This document shows positions 12,531 to 25,944 of a stretch of 64,000 nucleotides of DNA, one piece after another. Each line of letters begins with the position of its first letter. Positions within the stretch are counted from its first letter, which is position 1. A model generated the notes under the pieces. It made no database searches. It worked only from the letters and a program-made list of their open reading frames with translations, and was not told the DNA's origin. The stretch covers positions 40,658,732 through 40,722,731 of the forward strand of contig NC_026657.2 in assembly GCF_000004075.3 (NCBI RefSeq), given 5' to 3'. Source of the DNA: Cucumis sativus (taxonomy: Eukaryota; Streptophyta; Magnoliopsida; Cucurbitales; Cucurbitaceae). Both the position numbers and the translations under genes were made by a program.

Positions 12531-14317
12531 TGTGAAACTTTTTATATTTAAAAAGTTCCATTCTTCTAGTTATTATCGAAAAACATCATTTTTTTACTCT
12601 AAACTTTATGAAAAAATTAGCTAAACGAGAGTAAAGAAGGTCAAAATATATTTAGTGTAAAATGACCCATATATCAACATTTTGTTATTTTTCTCATTCA
12701 TTTTATATGGTTCTCATCTCTTAATCTCTTATCTTCTCATCTTTTCTTAACTATCTTCCCTCCTCGACAACAAGTTTTCTTTTTCTTTTAATTTTCTTAA
12801 AGTAAAATGGAAGAAACCACCAAAAACAAAAAGAAAAAACAATTCCTTTTCTTTCTAGTCTCTGAGTTCTAACTAATGCATATGCTTGGTTCATGAATTT
12901 TGAAGATATATCTGTGTAGTAGAAAGAAAATAGTTAGTTTTGCAAACTTTTTACAAATTGGAAGATGAGATGTGAACCACAATAGATTGACACTCACATT
13001 TAAGAACAAGCTACATGTTTAAACAGATAAACATACATAATTTTTATTTCTTAATCTTTTTTTTTTTGTTTTTTTTTTTGTAAAAGGAAACTAACAAGGG
13101 ACAAATTGAGGAGTCATTTGTTTAATAGTACAAAGAATAATGGAAGAAGCACAAAATTTGAAAGAGGTATTTCTACAAATTAAAAGTAAAAATGGTCCAT
13201 TGCTATTAGTTTATGTGCATGGCCCTACTTATCCCTTCTTTTTGACATTTTTTTAGAAAGAAACTTGACTTCTTCCCCATCTTGATAGAATTGTTTCAAT
13301 ATATGCCTTGTGATCATCAAAATTGCAACTACTCCAATCCAAAAATTATTTGAAAGTGTCGTAATTGTAACAAACAGTTTTACATTAATGATTTTATGAA
13401 AAAGACATTTAAATTTATATTCAATAATTGTCATCGTTTTTTATCTAAATCTAATGGTTAATAACATTAGGTCATCCTCGGCCAACCTAAAGTCTTTTTA
13501 GAGAAGGAAAAGCTACTAGTAAGTTGATGTAGATGTACTTTTGTAACAAGATATTTACGGTTTCTATTTAGATATTAACAATAGAGTTATTTTTCAACTT
13601 TTCTTTAAATTTAAGACTATTTAAAATTTTTGAAAGTTTAAGAATATTTTAAAAATAAAACGTCAATGAGTTTCCATCCAAAAGTAACGGTAGATGTATT
13701 TTTGAGTTCTTTTGAAAGTTTAAAAAACTTTTAAAATTTTGATATACTTTTTACACGAACAAGTTTTATAGTTTTTTCTTTTTCTAGCCATTTATGGGAT
13801 TGAGAAGTTTGAACTTCCACTTTATCAAAAGTAAGAGATGGAAATAACTTATTTCATTTATACTTTTATCAAAAGTAAGAAGGAAACAAACAAATGGACA
13901 ATCATGTTTTGTTGAATCAAGAGATGGAAATTATAACTCAAATCAATAGTAAATAGAGGATAATATTTGATCTTTGAAGTTTTGAGAAAAAGGGTAAACA
14001 TCATAGTGTGCAAGAAGATTGATTGACCCAGAATTCAACCTGCCCTGCATACAAAGATCTTGTAACTATCAATTCTTCAATACATAAAAATTCAAGTGTA
14101 TATATGTTACAAATCTGGTGTTAAACCTATACAAAATTGTCCACCCAAATTCATGTTTCCATTATTCAAACTTCCAAGGGGTGAAGCAAAAAAGAAACCT
14201 ACCATTCGACCTCATTTACTGACTTTTCTTTTACAATGCAAAGTATGCGAGTCCGAGCCATAGCTCTATTAGCTAAAAGCAGAAGGCATACTTGTTATGA
14301 AAACGAAAATACAGTTG
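12531..14317. other. Intergenic region and GATA 3' flank
   Basis: AT-rich DNA with poly-T runs (for example near 13057-13080). No gene is supported. The last few hundred bases before 14318 are the likely 3' untranslated region of the minus-strand GATA gene. Confidence 0.5.
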
Positions 14318-17300
14318 TTAGTGATGAACAAGATGTGGGTGAACTGAGCTACTACATGTGCTGGCCTGCCTACCACCCGAACGAGAGGTTGGGTGAAGGA
14401 GCTCAGCTTGCGGGAATGAACTATTTGACCGTACATCAAGCAATAGATCTTGATCTGAACTTTCTTCGACGAAATGTAAGGATTCAAGCATGAGGGAGCT
14501 TCCATCAGGAGGCAAAGCAAATAAACTTCTAGGACTGAAGCATGATCCATCATTCTCTCCAGGATCCTTATTTTCCTTCATCACCAACCTTTTGGGACTC
14601 TTCAAGATGGTCTTTGCCTCTGAGGATGGAAAATATATACTGAGTATGGTTTCAACCGACCCACCATGAATTTAAACACGATAGCATTCATGTAACAAAG
14701 TCTGCAGCAGATTATAATTTGATTTTGTATAGACTCAATCATCTTTTTAGTGCTCATCCTTAAAAGAAAGAGATGCATAACTCTGTAAGTGATTCATATC
14801 TTGTGGGAAGGGGAAAAGAAGCCTCTCCTTAAACTAAGGTAATGCCCACACAATGCAATCCAGATTCGGGCAAAACACTGTATTTCTTAAATTAACTATG
14901 CAGATCAGACTCACTAAAATGATTCATCGAAGTTTGTACTGAGTTTAAAGCTAAGTTAAGAAGATACAATTATTATCATCCTGCAAACTGAGAAGCATAA
15001 GCATTTTAATTTTACCTGGAATATTTTGATTGTAGCTCTCACACAATTGCTTAACATTCGTGAAGTTACTCGACACCGACGCATTGGCATGGGAAAGAAA
15101 AGGTCCTTTACTACCATTTTTACATTTCTGCAGGTACACAATACTCAATTAAGATACATATTCGGATTTTTTTTTTCTTTGTTATCATCAAACAAAAATC
15201 TAAACACTATAAATCAGCCCTAACCTTCAGTTGATGATAGCGTTCAACCCATTTGGATTTTGAAGAATTATACAAGACAAGCCTTTTCAAGGTTTTGCAG
15301 TCTTCAACCTTTGTTTCAAGGAAGGAAACATCGAAAACGCCCTCGCTAAGTAGTTGTTGGAAGGAAGTTAAGTTCTCCTTGAAATAGGGGCTATCAAACA
15401 TGCTCTTGAGGCTACAAATAAAAAAACACAAAAATCTAACATGTGATTTTCTTGGACCATCCCCAAATTAATTTCATACACAAAATAGGAGTGTAGTGTG
15501 GGACTGAGTAAACTAATAATGTACACAATTAGTTCAAGTCAAACAGTACATATATACTAAAATCCCTTGTGTCTTTCACGCGATGGAGCGATCATGAGTC
15601 AATGACGTGGTATGCTAAAATGGGGAGTCTATGCTTTTTTCACACAATGGGCACCATGTACAGTTAAATGATGTTGCCCTCTTGAACTCATTATCTTTTT
15701 CCCCGTGTGTGATGTTGGGTAGGGAGTAACAGAAGAGAATTGATTGCATTAATGAAAAGGATCCTTACGTCTCGGGAAATTCAGCGATATCAATCTGTGG
15801 TAGGTACTTCATTAATTGCTGTTGTTCTTCATTTGTTAGTTGTCTTGCGAACTCTTCGAAGTTTATAATGTCCTAGACACAGAAACAAAGTATATTTGCA
15901 CTATGAAAAAAATGCTGAAGCATTGTCTAACAGGAAGCAGATACACAAATATTTATCAGTATTCTCTAGACCAGTTGGGTAACAATCTAAGTTTTATCAT
16001 TTTTCGTATAAGCAGTCACCAAGTCATGATATTCATGAAAAAAGGAGAGTCATACTTCTTGGAGGGTGAAAAACAAAGCCACTGCGATTTTGGAATCATT
16101 GACATGCAATATCTTGTTTTCATAATGGAATTGAGCGAGCAAAAAGATGTAACTTACATTTATATCTACATCACACAAGGGCGAGTTATGGTTTCCAAGA
16201 ATTTGTAAGCATTCGTGATGAGAGTCATTCCTGCAATTTGAAGAGAAGAAAAAAATGGTGATTAACAATTTTCTGCAATGTTTACAGCATGAAATTACAA
16301 TATTTTCCTAATATAATTGAAATTCTTATTCATTGTTAAGTATTTAGCCACATCTTTTGGGTATTACTCTGACATAATGAAGGAAACAATGTCTTATGCC
16401 TCTTTCTTCGTTTTCTTTTCAACATCATTTTGCTGAGTTTTTCACATTGGCCAATTCACAAACGAGGGGGAATTCTCAATTTTGAAAAGTACATTGGACC
16501 TACCTTTTAATTTGTTCTTGTTGTACTCCCGATCCATAAGGATTCTTCATCTTTCCAATCCTAGACGTTGGGAAATTTATACCCTTGTTTTCACTACATA
16601 CACGAACAGTTGTAGAATGGGGTGAATAGACCTCATTTACCAAGCATTGCTTGTTATCAACTGAAATTGAGCTAGCTTCAGATTCCTCTTCTCGAGCTAT
16701 AGAACTTGGATGCCTAATGAGAATACTTCCATGACCTATCTCAACAGAGACCATAGGTTTTTCACTCTCAAAAAGCAAATCATCCTCAGAAGCTTCGGAG
16801 AAATAGGAAGATCTCTGCTCACGTAAGATACTATATAGATCTTTAGTTAGTTTTTCAACCGGGGACTGCTTTGGACGATTCACACAGGTCCGCTTCCTGG
16901 AAGGCACCATGGACTCCCACACTATTGACTGAGCTGGACCTTAAGATGGCCAAATGGTGAAAAATTACAGTCAGAATGACATTGGTCATTCACAAACACA
17001 TAATACAACAATAGCCTTAGTTCTGACTCAACTAGGGAGATGATGCCACATCGAAAACAAAAACCAGAGAAACAATTCATTAAGTTCAATTACCATATTA
17101 AATCCTTGGCAGTAGTGTCTCTGTGCCTTCTACTGGATTTAAGTTTGTTTTGTGATTTTCAGTACCAATGATGAAGAAACAAAGTGATACCTATGCATTG
17201 GACTTAAGTCGGTCTTTCTTTTGAAATGCACTACCTTTTTGCCAAAGTTTTTACTATTTTCTTGACTCTTGGGGGGTGTTTGGCCCACCAACTTCATAAG

Positions 17301-19668
17301 TCAATGTTAAATACCTCAACTCCCACCACCTTCAACAGTGTTCAACATTAAAGTTTATCAAGAAACCCCATCCTCCCCTCTTTCTTTCTCTCTCCCTCTA
17401 ACTCCAACCAAGCAACTCTACACTTCCTAATTCCAACTAAACAACTCTGCACCCTAAACACAGACTTCCAAACTCCAACAAATTAACTTCAAACTTTAGA
17501 ACTCAACTTATTGCCCTAAACACCTTCTGAGAATCAACTTGAAACAAAATATTTGTTTAAGGTTAAATTGACAGAAAATATGATACAAGGATGAAAAAAG
17601 TGACAGTTTTAATAATGTTTAGGAAATTAAGCTATTATAAGTAGACATAAGATTTCAGTGGAAAAGTTTCTAAGTTCTACAAATCATCAAGAATGGATTT
17701 CAGTGTTTAACCTGTCAAATCACTAGCATCCGCACTGCTGAAATGGGCACAACTCTCAGGATTAGATATGGCCGATCCCGAACTGGATCTATTGCTTGTA
17801 TCTTCATCCACTACTCTATGATAACCCTGACCTTGGTCGGGAATCATCCACCCAATTGACCCATCTGCTTGTTGCAGCTTTCTTTTTAGCAGTTTAACTT
17901 CTTTGTTTTTGTTTATTGAAATGCTCTTCATCCTGGAAACCCTGTGGTCTTCATATTCATCGGGATCAGCCCGAGCGTGCAAAGGGGTATAGTTTGCAAG
18001 TGTTCCTTTTGTTCTCCATCGGGATCCACATGCATTGCATAATACCGGTTTATCGGGAGGTCCATTACGCCAAAGAGGAGTGCCTGTCCCACCACTTGGG
18101 CATTAGATACTCGAAAGTTAAGATTAATGTGTAATTACAGGAGATCCATAGTGTGTGATAATTAAATTATCTAAACTAACAACAATGGAACTCTATAATT
18201 TTCCATACAACAAATAAAAAACAATAGTCACCCAATCTTACATAACAACAAAGTAAAGAACACAGTTTTTGGTGGAAAATGAATAGAGATGTTATTACAA
18301 AACGCTTTCCACCAAATTTATTGCCTTGTACGAAGAGTTGATATCGCACAACCAGAGTTGGTTTAGTGTATACATTTAGCAGCTGCAGGCAAATTTGATC
18401 AAAACCAGTGCAACATGAGATAAATCATAGTTATGGAGAACCTAATCCATGGAAAATATGTTTATGAATTACTTGAGTTAGAAACTACAGCTCCACGTTG
18501 AATCAAGAAGAAAGTTACATTGACCTCAAGGAGAATGGTTAATCTATTGAAACATGTTAGCAATTACAAAGTGAGAAATGCAAGTAAGGAGACAGTAATA
18601 AATTGATTTACATGCTCATCCACTTTAGAGTATGCATTACCAGTGAAAATTGAAATTGTTGCTCCACTCATAAGTATGAGAAAGATCAGTTAATCCCATG
18701 TAGTAAATTAACCATAGACACATAACATACCACAAATGAAACTGGTTTTGGATTATTCATTTGACTTCTAGTAGGAAACCAAAAAAAGAATAGGATCTTC
18801 TCCTTTGACACTCTGAGCTGGTTTAGAACCATTAGAGATTAGCATTGAGAATTTTTTCCACTAGCATAATTGATCTGATATTAAAACTGTAATCCTAGAA
18901 CTCATACTAATAATAAGAACCAACAAAACTAAACATTGAAACAGAAACCAACACAAAACCATTGAAGCTTGTTATGTCAGGGAAGTTCACAAAGTTAAAT
19001 GATGAATCACACAAGGTATAAAATGTATTTGATCACCAGTCACCAGCTAGACTTGGAACACAAAAACATGAATTGTGATTGAACTCAACACCAAGCTCAA
19101 TTACAACTGATGAGAGATAATGCTGCACATTATCATGTACCCAAAAACAAACCAGTCCACAATTCAAAAAACATACAAATCAGTATAAATGTTAAGCTCA
19201 AAGGATGAAACCACCAGTCAATTACAAGACTATTGGTTGATGAATGAGTTGAGAGATAAATACATGCACTTCCCGAAGGAATTTAGCTCAAAAAGTACCC
19301 CCACCCACAAACCACTCCAACAAATGCATAAAGTCAAGTGGGAAAACAAGAGAAGTGAAACAATGAAACACTACAGTTCAGAGAGTAATATATATCTTTG
19401 AGTGAATTTTGTTTCTTCTTTGTGTTCTTTTATAAAATCCTTTCCCAATTAACAAACCCAAAGAGGAATTTACACATTCAAGCAAACAAGAGCATTGGCA
19501 GAAGAAAAGTTATAGAAACCAAGCTGAAAATCAACACTCTTTTGCCCAAAAAACAGAGAAACCAAACAGAAAACAACACAAAACTAAACAACTAAACAAC
19601 TTCACAAAATGGAGGAACAAGAACTCACTTGTAACTCCACAGTGACAGCAAGGTCCATGCTTTCCCAT
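14318..19668 (-). CDS. GATA26: GATA transcription factor 26-like, GATA zinc finger plus ASXH domain, 8 exons
   Basis: Exons on the minus strand: 19668-19629, 18083-17712, 16939-16504, 16230-16158, 15872-15769, 15411-15225, 15127-15016 and 14619-14318, giving 541 residues. The N-terminus carries a C-x2-C-x18-C-x2-C zinc finger (Cys 7, 10, 29, 32) with STPLWRNGP, which binds GATA-type DNA sites. The spacing of 18 is the plant form. A basic, Lys/Arg-rich stretch follows ([14 protein letters not shown]). The conserved [12 protein letters not shown] and [12 protein letters not shown] segments open exon 3. Residues from about 305 to 405 ([20 protein letters not shown] through [10 protein letters not shown]) form the Asx-homology domain, a chromatin-associated module paired with this GATA class only in plants. 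The tiny first exon breaks the finger inside the T-S pair, as in known homologues. Expected nuclear. Its precise targets are unknown to me. GATA27 is the alternative name. Confidence 0.93.
17271..17524. mobile_element. MITE-like element in GATA26 intron 2
   Basis: The stretch begins GGGGGGTGTTTGGCCCACCA and ends TTGCCCTAAACACC, so the ends form an imperfect inverted repeat (GGTGTTTGGC against GGTGTTTAGG). It is about 250 bases, non-coding and richer in C than the surrounding intron. GGTGTTTGG-type ends are typical of small plant Harbinger/Tourist or hAT MITEs. I could not fix a clean target-site duplication, so the superfamily stays open. Confidence 0.6.
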
Positions 19669-20160
19669 ATCACTCTCCTTTTCCCTTTTCTTTTTTGTAA
19701 TTATTTTTCCTATTTATTTAATTATTTAGTTCAAGAGTAAAAAAGAAAATTCGAAGAAACTTTGACTTAAATAACTTATTTATTCACAAAAAAGGAAGAG
19801 GAAAATCAAGAAAATTATGAAATATGATTGTTTTGTTAAAAATCTGTAAGCATATACACTAGATTACAAAAAAAGGATTGAAACCCAGAAGAGAAAATTA
19901 TGCATAAAGAAAAAGGAAGGCAGAAAATGAAAAACCCAGAAGAGTTATATGTCCAAAAGTCCCAAAAAAAAAAAGAAAAAAAAGAGGATAAAATCAAGAA
20001 GAAATGAAGGAATTGAGATGGGTTTTTGGGTTAAGAAGCAGCGAAATCCAATGGAGAAAAAAGGACCATTAAAGGAATCTAATAAATGGCTGTGGAAAAA
20101 AGAATGGTGAAATGGTTGAGGAAGAAGAAGGGGGTGGGTTGAAAGGGAGCCTAAATTCTT
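19669..20160 (-). promoter_or_regulatory. Leader and proximal promoter of the GATA gene
   Basis: On the minus strand this stretch is pyrimidine-rich (CTTCTTCTTCC, TTTTTTCTCC), typical of a plant 5' untranslated leader. An AT-rich segment (20163-20220) just upstream could hold the core promoter. No exact start can be given. Confidence 0.4.
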
Positions 20161-20220
20161 TTATTGTTTTAAAAATATTATATATATTTTCTAAATATTA
20201 AAAATTAAAAACAAATACAT

Positions 20221-22686
20221 ATGTAAAAAGAAAAGAAAAGGAGGGATGAGAAATTATTCACCTTTGCTTTATGTTTTCTTTGGTTTACTATTGAAAGAAA
20301 TTCATTTCCAATGCCTTTTTACTAGATTATACATTCATTTATAGTTCGAAGTAAAAATAAATAAATATAGTTTTTAAACAAAAATCCAATTTGACTGTGG
20401 ACTTTTCTAAATATTTGAAGTCTTTTGCTAAAATTTTGAAAACCCCACAATTAAATTATTTATTTGGCCCAAAAAAAATACCATAGAATATATAATAATA
20501 AATAATTATGGCTTGGAATTATTGAATATTATGAGGAGGCCAAAAAAAACATATATAGTTCCATTGGAAGATGGAAACATTGAGCTTTTTGTTTTTTACA
20601 TAAACATTTTGAGATAGAGAGGGATACGACATGTCGACTGCTTTGGGCATATCATTTTCATTCTCATTTCATTATCCCATTTTTTCCTTAATTTGTGTTT
20701 CTCTTTTTTAAATATATTTTTGTTTACTAAAGAAATATTAATTTCTTTTACCCAAATTGTTTTGATAACCATTTTTTTTATGTTTTAAAAAATTAAAACA
20801 AAATTGTTGGAAGTATTATTTATAGACTTAGATTTTAAAAGCAAAAAATAAAATGGTTTTCATCACCATAGTTTTTAAATTTTCAGTTTTGTTTTAATTT
20901 AATTATTTAAGTTTTAAAATATTAACTTGACTTCTATATTCTTTTAATAAAATTGTAACTTTTTTAAAATTAAAACCAAACAAATATCACGGAAAAGGCC
21001 ATAACAGGCCTATATATATATATATGAATACATCCATATGTGTATGTGTACATTCACGCGTACATCCACACATGTACATGTGCATGTATATAAATATTAT
21101 CAAGATAATGATAAGTTGAGGTTTTAAATTTTTATTCAATTTGTTAGTAAAAATATTGCTACGTTAGAATGATTATTTGTATGAGGGCCGAAAAATGTTA
21201 AGATCGATAAAAAAAATATTAAATACGTTTTAAGAGTTATGAAAATAAATTTAAACATTTTAGTATGGTGTATACTTTTTCAAAATTCAAAATGATATAT
21301 ATTTTAAAAAAACCGGAGATAATTAAAAATTAATAGTTCAAACTAATTGATAATTTAAATTAATTGAAAAAGTATATATGGGTGACAAAATAAAACTAAA
21401 AATTGGTATAATAAAAGTAAAATTATTCTAAGAAAATGAGACCCTAAGATGTGGTGACTTAGTTTTTCATAGTAACTTTTTAAAAATGGGTTGAAACTAA
21501 ATATCGATAGAGATTGGTCCTCCGTGTGACCGAAAGATAATTAAACAATGGTTGATGGGAACATGTTAGCCATTTATTTTTTAAAGAAAGAGAAAATTGA
21601 TTGACAAATGAAGAGGGTTAGTCATATATACCTAAAAGCCAAGGTGTCACCAACTTAATTGCTAAGAAATTAATGAAATCAAATTAAAACAATGTTTAGA
21701 AAAATAAAATGTAAGTATTATTTTATAAAAACCAAGTTGGTGGGATCTCAAAATGTGTTATTTTTTGAGCTAAACAACAACCAAAACAAGCCCATAAATT
21801 AGGTTGGTTAGATGTTAACCTACAATTCTTGCTTTTGGCTTCATCTATGACTTTTTCTATAAAAAAAAAATTATATATATATATATCAAATAACCATTCT
21901 TAAATTTGCAAATCATTTTTCAAAATTTGTAAATATATGTGTTATATTGGTGTATCAATACTTAGAGAAAATAACCATGTTGTTCATTATCACACAAGAT
22001 AAAATTAAGTACTTTTTTATATACGATAGATAGGTATAAGAATGTTTCTTTATGTCTTACTCTCTCGATTTTTCACTGGTCTAAGAGGGGCTTAATTAAT
22101 GATTGGAACATAAACAAGTCGTCCATTAAAAGATCAATGGTACCTAATAAGACGTATGTGATTAGAGAGGTAAAACAAAATTTAATTGTAATAATGAACG
22201 ACTTATAACGGGTCGACTTGGATCTAATGGTTATGTTCATAGACCCAACTTGCTCTGGTGCTTGTATAAATGCAACTCTAGATTTAAGATAAGAGTATCT
22301 CGAGTTAATGAATGAAAATTAATTAATTAAAATTTATATCATTTGTAGCTTGTTGACCCATTTAAAATGTCAATACATTTGTTCCCTGAGTTGTTATTTT
22401 GGTTGAATTTCTCTTCTATTGGATTTAATTAAAAAAGAAGCTTAAAAATTACTCATTTTTTTCAAAAGAAAATCTATACATACATTTTAAAGTGGAAAGG
22501 TAAAAAAGAAAGTTTGGAAGAAAAAGAAATGTATGTATTATATATAAAAGCAATGGGTTATGGGCATTATTGTGTTAAATGAGAGAGAGTATGTGTATGC
22601 AAAGGTTAGTGGGCACATGGAGTGAGATTAGACTCCACACACAATGTATGGAGATAATATAGCTTATTCTTTTCAAAGCAATCTCT

Positions 22687-22718
<32 letters not shown>

Positions 22719-25700
22719 TTTTATAGTACATATTTAAAGCCCCATATCATTTTAAGAATAGTTTGGGATATAATTTTCAACACTAAAAGTACATCTTTAA
22801 TTTGGGTGTTTTTGGTAGGATCACAATCAATAATTTTATTTACATATTATATTCTTCATCTCACAACCTATACTAACTTACTCTATTCAAATTCATTATT
22901 ACTATGTTACTAATTTACCTACCTCACTACCATATATTAAAATTAATTATATTATGTAAGTTAAAATATGTTTGTAAATATTCATTTTCATTACTCCATC
23001 CAAAAACTATTAATAAAAATGTATATCCTTGAATAAAAGTTGGAAGATTTTTACTTTTATCCTATTTAACTTTAATCTTAATTGACATATTAGTTCCTTA
23101 GAGTTAATTTGTAGTTAAATTATAATAAGTTCTTTTTTTTTTCTTGTAAAATTTAACTTCTTTTTTTTTCATGTGAGAAAGTAAAATGTAAACTTAAGGA
23201 TGAAGAAATTGGATTGTTAAGACGAAAAGTTACAACAACCATCACTCAACCAAGCACATTTCTTTAGGATTGTAGAGATAAAGATGTCGTGTATGCTTAG
23301 AGATAAGAGACACCTTGGAATTACGAAATTAAATGGAAATTATATATTTATGATTGAGAAATAGAATTACCTACTTAAACTCCTTTAAGGAACTCGACAC
23401 GAGGCCGAGTAGGAGAAGTCTTCTATCATGTTAAGTTTTTGTTGATGTGATAGTATTAAGACATATGTTTACACAATCCGTTTGTTAGTAAAAAAAAAAA
23501 AAAGACAGTTTATCAGTTGTAATCATTGTTACTTGTTTTGAATTTTTTTCTATCACAAAAAGGAAATGTCTTTGGTCATGAATAATAATTTTGAAAATCT
23601 ATTTCTCGATTACTTTGCTTCAACTCGTTTAGTCACTTTTATAGATAGAGATTGCATTCACCCGAGTCATATACAAGACCTCTTTTTTGCTTTTAAAATT
23701 ATTTGAAATCGTTGTTTATCAACTATTGTCAAGTAATTTTGTATTACTTCACTCATAATTCGCCTAATTGGTACCATAGTTTCCCTTTTAAAAGGGATAT
23801 CATATAGTTTTCAATGAAAACAACCATTTTTCTTTTTAAAATTTGTAGAAAAAGTACAGACCTAAATGCAAATATCAAATCAACTATAGAGACCTTATAA
23901 GGCAGCACACATTATTGGTAGGTTCAAATTGAAAATGATTTAAACTTGGTGTTACATATATATACACTACAAATTACTAATTAAAAAGGTGAAAATTAAA
24001 CTTTTGAATCAAACAAACAAGAATGTGCTTGATTTACAAATAATTAATTAGGTTGATTATCAATGACTTGAAAGATGATTTTTATAACAATTTCCTATAT
24101 TCTAGAATAATATAAGCTAATGGAAACTCAATTTTAATGTAGTACTTGAACTTGAATTTTGTATACACTAGTTTATCTTAGATATTCAATTGCAAATATT
24201 ACACATCAAGACTTTTGACTAATTGGTATCTAAAAGAAATAGAATATTGAAAATAGAAGTTGAAATGGGATGGAAAATTATGTTTGAAGATTCCCCCAAG
24301 TCTATAATATCCACACAAGATGTCCAAAATCATATTTGGTCTACACCATAGTTCATTTATCCTAAGCTACTAGACTTTTTGTGAACCCATATAAGTCAGA
24401 AACAATAAAGCTACAACTTGACTTTTGAACCTCATTTGAAATGCAACACTTTTTATTATTCATAAATATTGTAGAAATTGGAAGAAGTGTATAAGTTGAA
24501 GTTGTAGAGTAGAATATTGAAGTGATAATAATATTGATTTTGAGTAAAGAAAAGGGATGGATGATGTCGGGGTAAGTGGCACCACAATCCAATAATATCG
24601 CCCAATCACTAAATGTACTACACATTTCCTTCCCCCTAACCTTACTTTTTCTTACTATCCTTTTTTTTCTTTTTAAGTCAATGCTTATTCTCTATGCTAC
24701 AATATCAGACAACATTCAATAGATCCATCCTAACATTCAAAGTTTTAAAAGTTGACAATAATGGAATCTAACAGTTTCAATTTTATGATATGATTTAATC
24801 CAAAATCGAAATGCTAGCATAATCATCACCACAGTGCATAGAGATGGTGATGAGTGTGTATCTCAATTGGTTTTTGACCAGAAACAAAAAGTTCTGTATG
24901 GTAGAAATGTAGATATATATTTATTTATTGATTCATTGAGAGAAAGAAAATTGAATTGGTAAGAAATAATAATAGTAATATGGAGAGAGAAGAAAAAGAA
25001 AAAGAAGGGAAAATGGTAGAAAAATGAAAGAGTGGGGAAAGGGAAGTAAAGAAAGGAAGGTCAATAAAGTGACCTAAAAAGAATGCGAAAACATGCCTCT
25101 AATTATGTTGGAATTTGGAAATGTGGACCTTCTTTTTTTTTCAAATTATAAAAACTTTTATACCCAATATATCTATAATTGTATTTAATATTAATAAAAA
25201 TCCTTATTTAACAAAAAGAAGAAGAAGAGCAAATTAAATTAGACAAATCATTTGAATTTTGGAGGGGAAGTGAAATTTTGAAAGAAAGGTCAAGAGGTTG
25301 AATTTAAAGATTTCTTCCAAAATTCAAGACGTGATCATCAACAAGAAACATTAATGAACGGATTGAAGTCCTTCTCGTGAACTCTCTTTTTTCCCTCTTA
25401 CTTATGTTTCATAATATTTTAATTTGACCAATTCAAGGATAAGAGTTCTTTGGATTCTTATTTATTATTATTTTGAGATAGATGGAGTTCTTAAGTTTAG
25501 TCTGAATGATTCTTAGATAACATTTCATCTTGTGAAAATTGAATAAATAATAAATGATCAAATTACAAATTTGGTCAAAGTTCAACCATAAAGACCAACT
25601 TTACAATGTAAAGTTAATGAGATTGAAAAATGAAACTTATTCGATCAATTTAACCAAGGGTGTAATTGGTAACCGGTTTCGGTCGGAGTGCCAAAACTCA

Positions 25701-25944
25701 GTTTCAAACTTGAGGTTGGCAAACACAAATCCATACATCTGAATTGGGTAAGAAAAACTATTCATATAATAAACTAGAAGTAATGAATAATGCCTCTGTA
25801 AGTAAATCTAAGGGGCTTTATAATCACAACAACTCTTGAGAGGTGTAGTTTTAAGACAAATGGTGGCAACAAAATTGCACAGTAACAGACTTATTAATCT
25901 AATCAAATCATCACTAACTTCTCGTAGAACTATTATTACCTCAG
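20221..25944. other. AT-rich intergenic region
   Basis: About 5.7 kb without a supportable gene. It holds a (TTTC)n repeat (22687-22719), short TA repeats (21010-21024, 21872-21885) and many A/T homopolymers. Small frames at 22644-22913 and 24362-24625 look random. No element ends were found. Confidence 0.55.
22687..22719. repeat. (TTTC)n microsatellite
   Basis: About eight tandem TTTC/CTTT units in intergenic DNA. They create a spurious Phe/Leu/Ser-rich frame. Confidence 0.9.

Noticed and set aside
15840-16208. 122-residue plus-strand frame
   Set aside because: Antisense to GATA26 exons 4-5 and their intron. No recognisable protein.
24362-24625. 87-residue minus-strand frame in intergenic DNA
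   Set aside because: Random-looking composition, no family resemblance, no splice or promoter support.
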